Of a stretch of DNA of 8,388 bases, positions 6,646-8,388 are shown piece by piece. The notes below the pieces were generated by a model. The model made no database searches. It was not told the DNA's origin and saw only the letters and a program-made list of their open reading frames with translations. This stretch comes from Verrucomicrobia subdivision 6 bacterium (lineage in GTDB: Bacteria > Verrucomicrobiota > Verrucomicrobiia > Methylacidiphilales > Verrucolacustridaceae): assembly GCA_945866245.1 (NCBI GenBank), contig CAMBGW010000040.1:1-8388 (forward strand). The letters run 5' to 3'. A program made the position numbers and the translations under genes. The first letter of the stretch is position 1. Each line of letters opens with the position of its first letter.

Positions 6646-6695
6646 CAGAAAATCCTAGCGCCCCATTTTCCTTCGCACACCAGAAAATCGATCCA
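6646..6695 (-). promoter_or_regulatory. folP-sufT spacer, longest gene-free gap (50 bases)
   Basis: This is the longest non-coding gap in the window. It carries the sufT ribosome site (AGGA at 6653-6656) and a direct repeat of GATTTTCTG on the coding strand (6681-6689 and 6646-6654), 35 bases apart. No hairpin with a T-run and no clear -35/-10 pair was found, so I cannot say whether a promoter lies here. Confidence 0.35.
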
Positions 6696-7529
6696 TCAAG
6701 ACAGAAACTTTCTCGCCCTGGCTGGCTCATGCACTCTCCAAACCATCGGTTTCTCGTGCCGCAACAACTCACCATTCCACCAATCCAAAGCTTCCTCCCG
6801 GCTCTTCAGCCCCTTTTCCTTTTCGGTCACCCCAAGAAATGATTTTCTCGATAATCCCCACATCAGAGGACGCCCTAACTCACTCCAGTCCCCCTCCAGT
6901 AAAGCCATATTGTGCTCCGCCAATTTTCCAAATCCGATTCCCACGTCCAAAACCACCCTCTCTCGATCAATTCCCGCCCTTTTCAATCCCTCCATCCTTC
7001 CTCGAAAGTACTCACCTACCTCTTTCACCACATTCTGATACTTGACCTGACTCTGCATTTCCTTCGGTCGCCCCCCCGCATGCATACAAACATACCCCAA
7101 CCCCGTGGAAGCCAGCCAATCCCACATCCCCTCATCCCACCTTCCCCCACCCACATCATTGACCACATCCACCCCCGCCACCTCAAAAGCCGCTCGTGCT
7201 ACCTCCACCTTATAAGTATCGATCGATAAAAAGGCATCAGGCCTCTCTTTTCGTATTTCCTGCAAAATTGGAATCACCCTTGCCCTCTCCTCTTGGGCAG
7301 AAATCGGCTCTGCACCCGGCCTGGTCGATTCTCCACCTACATCCACCCCATCTCCCTCCTGACAAAGCTCTAAACCTCGCTTCACCCCAGCACCGACGCT
7401 CGCATACCGCCCCCCATCGGAAAACGAATCCGGCGTCACATTTAAAATACCCAAAAGAAAGGGTTTGCCCGGAGATAACTCAATTTGCCGATCCCCGCAC
7501 CGCCACGCTTGCGCGGTCGGACAACTCAT
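6696..7529 (-). CDS. folP: Dihydropteroate synthase (FolP)
   Basis: FolP joins p-aminobenzoate to dihydropterin pyrophosphate to give dihydropteroate in folate synthesis, and is the sulfonamide target. The 277-residue protein shows GILNVTPDSFSDGG (27-40, pyrophosphate-binding Asn30), VDVGGESTRPG (62-72), SIDTYK (102-107), VNDVGGG (123-129), MHAGGRPKEMQ (149-159), DVGIGFGK (195-202), GLSRKS (225-230, Lys229) and RVH (265-267). The core residues are kept, but the usual DPGIGFGK has Val for Pro at 196, and the usual HMRGTP loop reads HAGGRP. The ATG lies 16 bases after the ftsH stop without a clear ribosome site, so coupling to ftsH is likely. The ftsH-folP order also occurs in E. coli. A run of seven G lies in the HAGGRP loop. 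Confidence 0.95.
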   Translation of the reverse strand: MSCPTAQAWRCGDRQIELSPGKPFLLGILNVTPDSFSDGGRYASVGAGVKRGLELCQEGDGVDVGGESTRPGAEPISAQEERARVIPILQEIRKERPDAFLSIDTYKVEVARAAFEVAGVDVVNDVGGGRWDEGMWDWLASTGLGYVCMHAGGRPKEMQSQVKYQNVVKEVGEYFRGRMEGLKRAGIDRERVVLDVGIGFGKLAEHNMALLEGDWSELGRPLMWGLSRKSFLGVTEKEKGLKSREEALDWWNGELLRHEKPMVWRVHEPARARKFLS

Positions 7530-7545
7530 GCTTCTACGGAAACGG

Positions 7546-8388
7546 TTAAGCCCCAGCGGGCGCGCCCTCTAAACCAGGCAATATCCCGCCCTTATCCTTG
7601 ATCTTCTCAATCGGTCGATTCGCCGGGAGTGCCTCACTCGGAGTCGGTGCGCTCGGCGCCGAAATGCCTTTGGGCGGCGGATTCATCATCCGCCCATGCT
7701 TCACAATCTCCTCCACCTGTGCCCCATCCAACGTCTCGTACTCCAGCAGAGCCGAAGCGATCAACTCCACCTTAGCCCTGTTCTCTTCTAAAATCTTTTT
7801 TGCTCTCTCGTGGGCTCCACTGACAATCTGATGCACCTCTTCGTCGATTTCTCGCGCCGTTTTCTCGCTATATCCCCTCGATCGCCCGATATCCCGGCCC
7901 AAAAATACGTAATCCTCATGTTCCCCGTATTCGATCATTCCCATCCGGCCACTCATTCCCCACTCGCAAACCATCTTTTTTGCATACCAGGTAGCCATCT
8001 TAATGTCCCCGCTCGCCCCGCTAGAGATATCACCCAAAAACATCTCCTCCGCCACTCGCCCGCCCATGGCCACACACAGATCATCCAACACCTTCTTCTT
8101 GCCATATCCGTACCGATCCTCAATCGGCAGCATCATCGTCACCCCCAATGCAGGCCCACGCGGAATGATCGAAACCTTATGCAACGGATCGGTATGCTCC
8201 AAGGCCAGATTCAACATCGCATGCCCCGCCTCATGATATGCCGTTAGCTTTTTTTGCTCGTCGCTCATCGCCAAGCTTCGTCGCTCCCGACCAAATCGCA
8301 CCTTGTCCCGCGCCTCCTCTAAATCCGCTTGGGTGATCGCCTCCGCATCCCTTCGTGCCGCCATCAAGGCCGCCTCATTAATCACATT
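7546..8388 (-). CDS. ftsH: ATP-dependent zinc metalloprotease FtsH, C-terminal part (cut by window edge)
   Basis: FtsH is a membrane-anchored AAA+ protease, a hexamer whose cytoplasmic zinc domain degrades membrane and regulatory proteins. The visible 280 residues start in the last helical part of the AAA domain (VINEAALMAARR) and hold the M41 protease domain. The zinc motif is HEAGH (visible 52-56), and the distal Asp ligand is in SSGASGDI (visible 122-129). The helical end of the protease domain runs to YETLDGAQVEEIVKHG. About 45 proline-rich residues follow as a tail. The N-terminal membrane segments and the Walker motifs lie beyond the right edge. The reading frame is open through base 8388, so the apparent GTG at 8385 is not the start. 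folP follows after 16 bases. Confidence 0.97.
   Translation of the reverse strand, partial: NVINEAALMAARRDAEAITQADLEEARDKVRFGRERRSLAMSDEQKKLTAYHEAGHAMLNLALEHTDPLHKVSIIPRGPALGVTMMLPIEDRYGYGKKKVLDDLCVAMGGRVAEEMFLGDISSGASGDIKMATWYAKKMVCEWGMSGRMGMIEYGEHEDYVFLGRDIGRSRGYSEKTAREIDEEVHQIVSGAHERAKKILEENRAKVELIASALLEYETLDGAQVEEIVKHGRMMNPPPKGISAPSAPTPSEALPANRPIEKIKDKGGILPGLEGAPAGA

Noticed and set aside
7530..7545. Terminator or promoter between ftsH and folP
   Set aside because: The gap is only 16 bases with no hairpin, T-run or promoter elements.

Overview
This window looks like chromosomal DNA from a Gram-negative (diderm) bacterium. It holds nine protein genes, all on the minus strand, so transcription runs from the right edge to the left. 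LpxA implies lipid A synthesis. The FtsH with a proline-rich tail, the full-length SufT and the general protein style would fit the PVC group, perhaps Verrucomicrobiota, but that placement is inference and is not proven here. The plus strand is strikingly C-rich and G-poor (39 C against 4 G at 421-480), so every gene has a G-rich coding strand with many GGG codons.

Layout in transcription order: ftsH (3' part only, cut by the right edge), folP, sufT, hisA, a uvrD/rep-type helicase gene, miaA, hflX, radC and lpxA (5' part only, cut by the left edge). No stretch over 50 bases lacks a gene. Most junctions are a few bases apart or overlap: ATGA at miaA/hflX, GTGA at radC/lpxA, a 22-base overlap at hisA/uvrD, and an exceptional 125-base overlap at hflX/radC. 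No terminator or convincing internal promoter was seen, so the block is probably one long operon with translational coupling. I saw no RNA gene, mobile element, CRISPR array or origin.

The genes are housekeeping functions from different pathways: membrane proteolysis (FtsH), folate (FolP), Fe-S maturation (SufT), histidine (HisA), DNA repair or replication (UvrD/Rep-like, RadC), tRNA modification (MiaA), ribosome rescue (HflX) and lipid A (LpxA). Two neighbour pairs, ftsH-folP and miaA-hflX, echo gene order known from Enterobacteria, although hfq is missing between miaA and hflX.

I did not find a clearly new biological system. The points most worth a second look are the 125-base hflX/radC overlap with its odd HflX tail, a substitution at a conserved histidine of LpxA, a cluster of G-runs that fits a G-quadruplex at the start of lpxA, and long poly-G tracts inside uvrD and folP.
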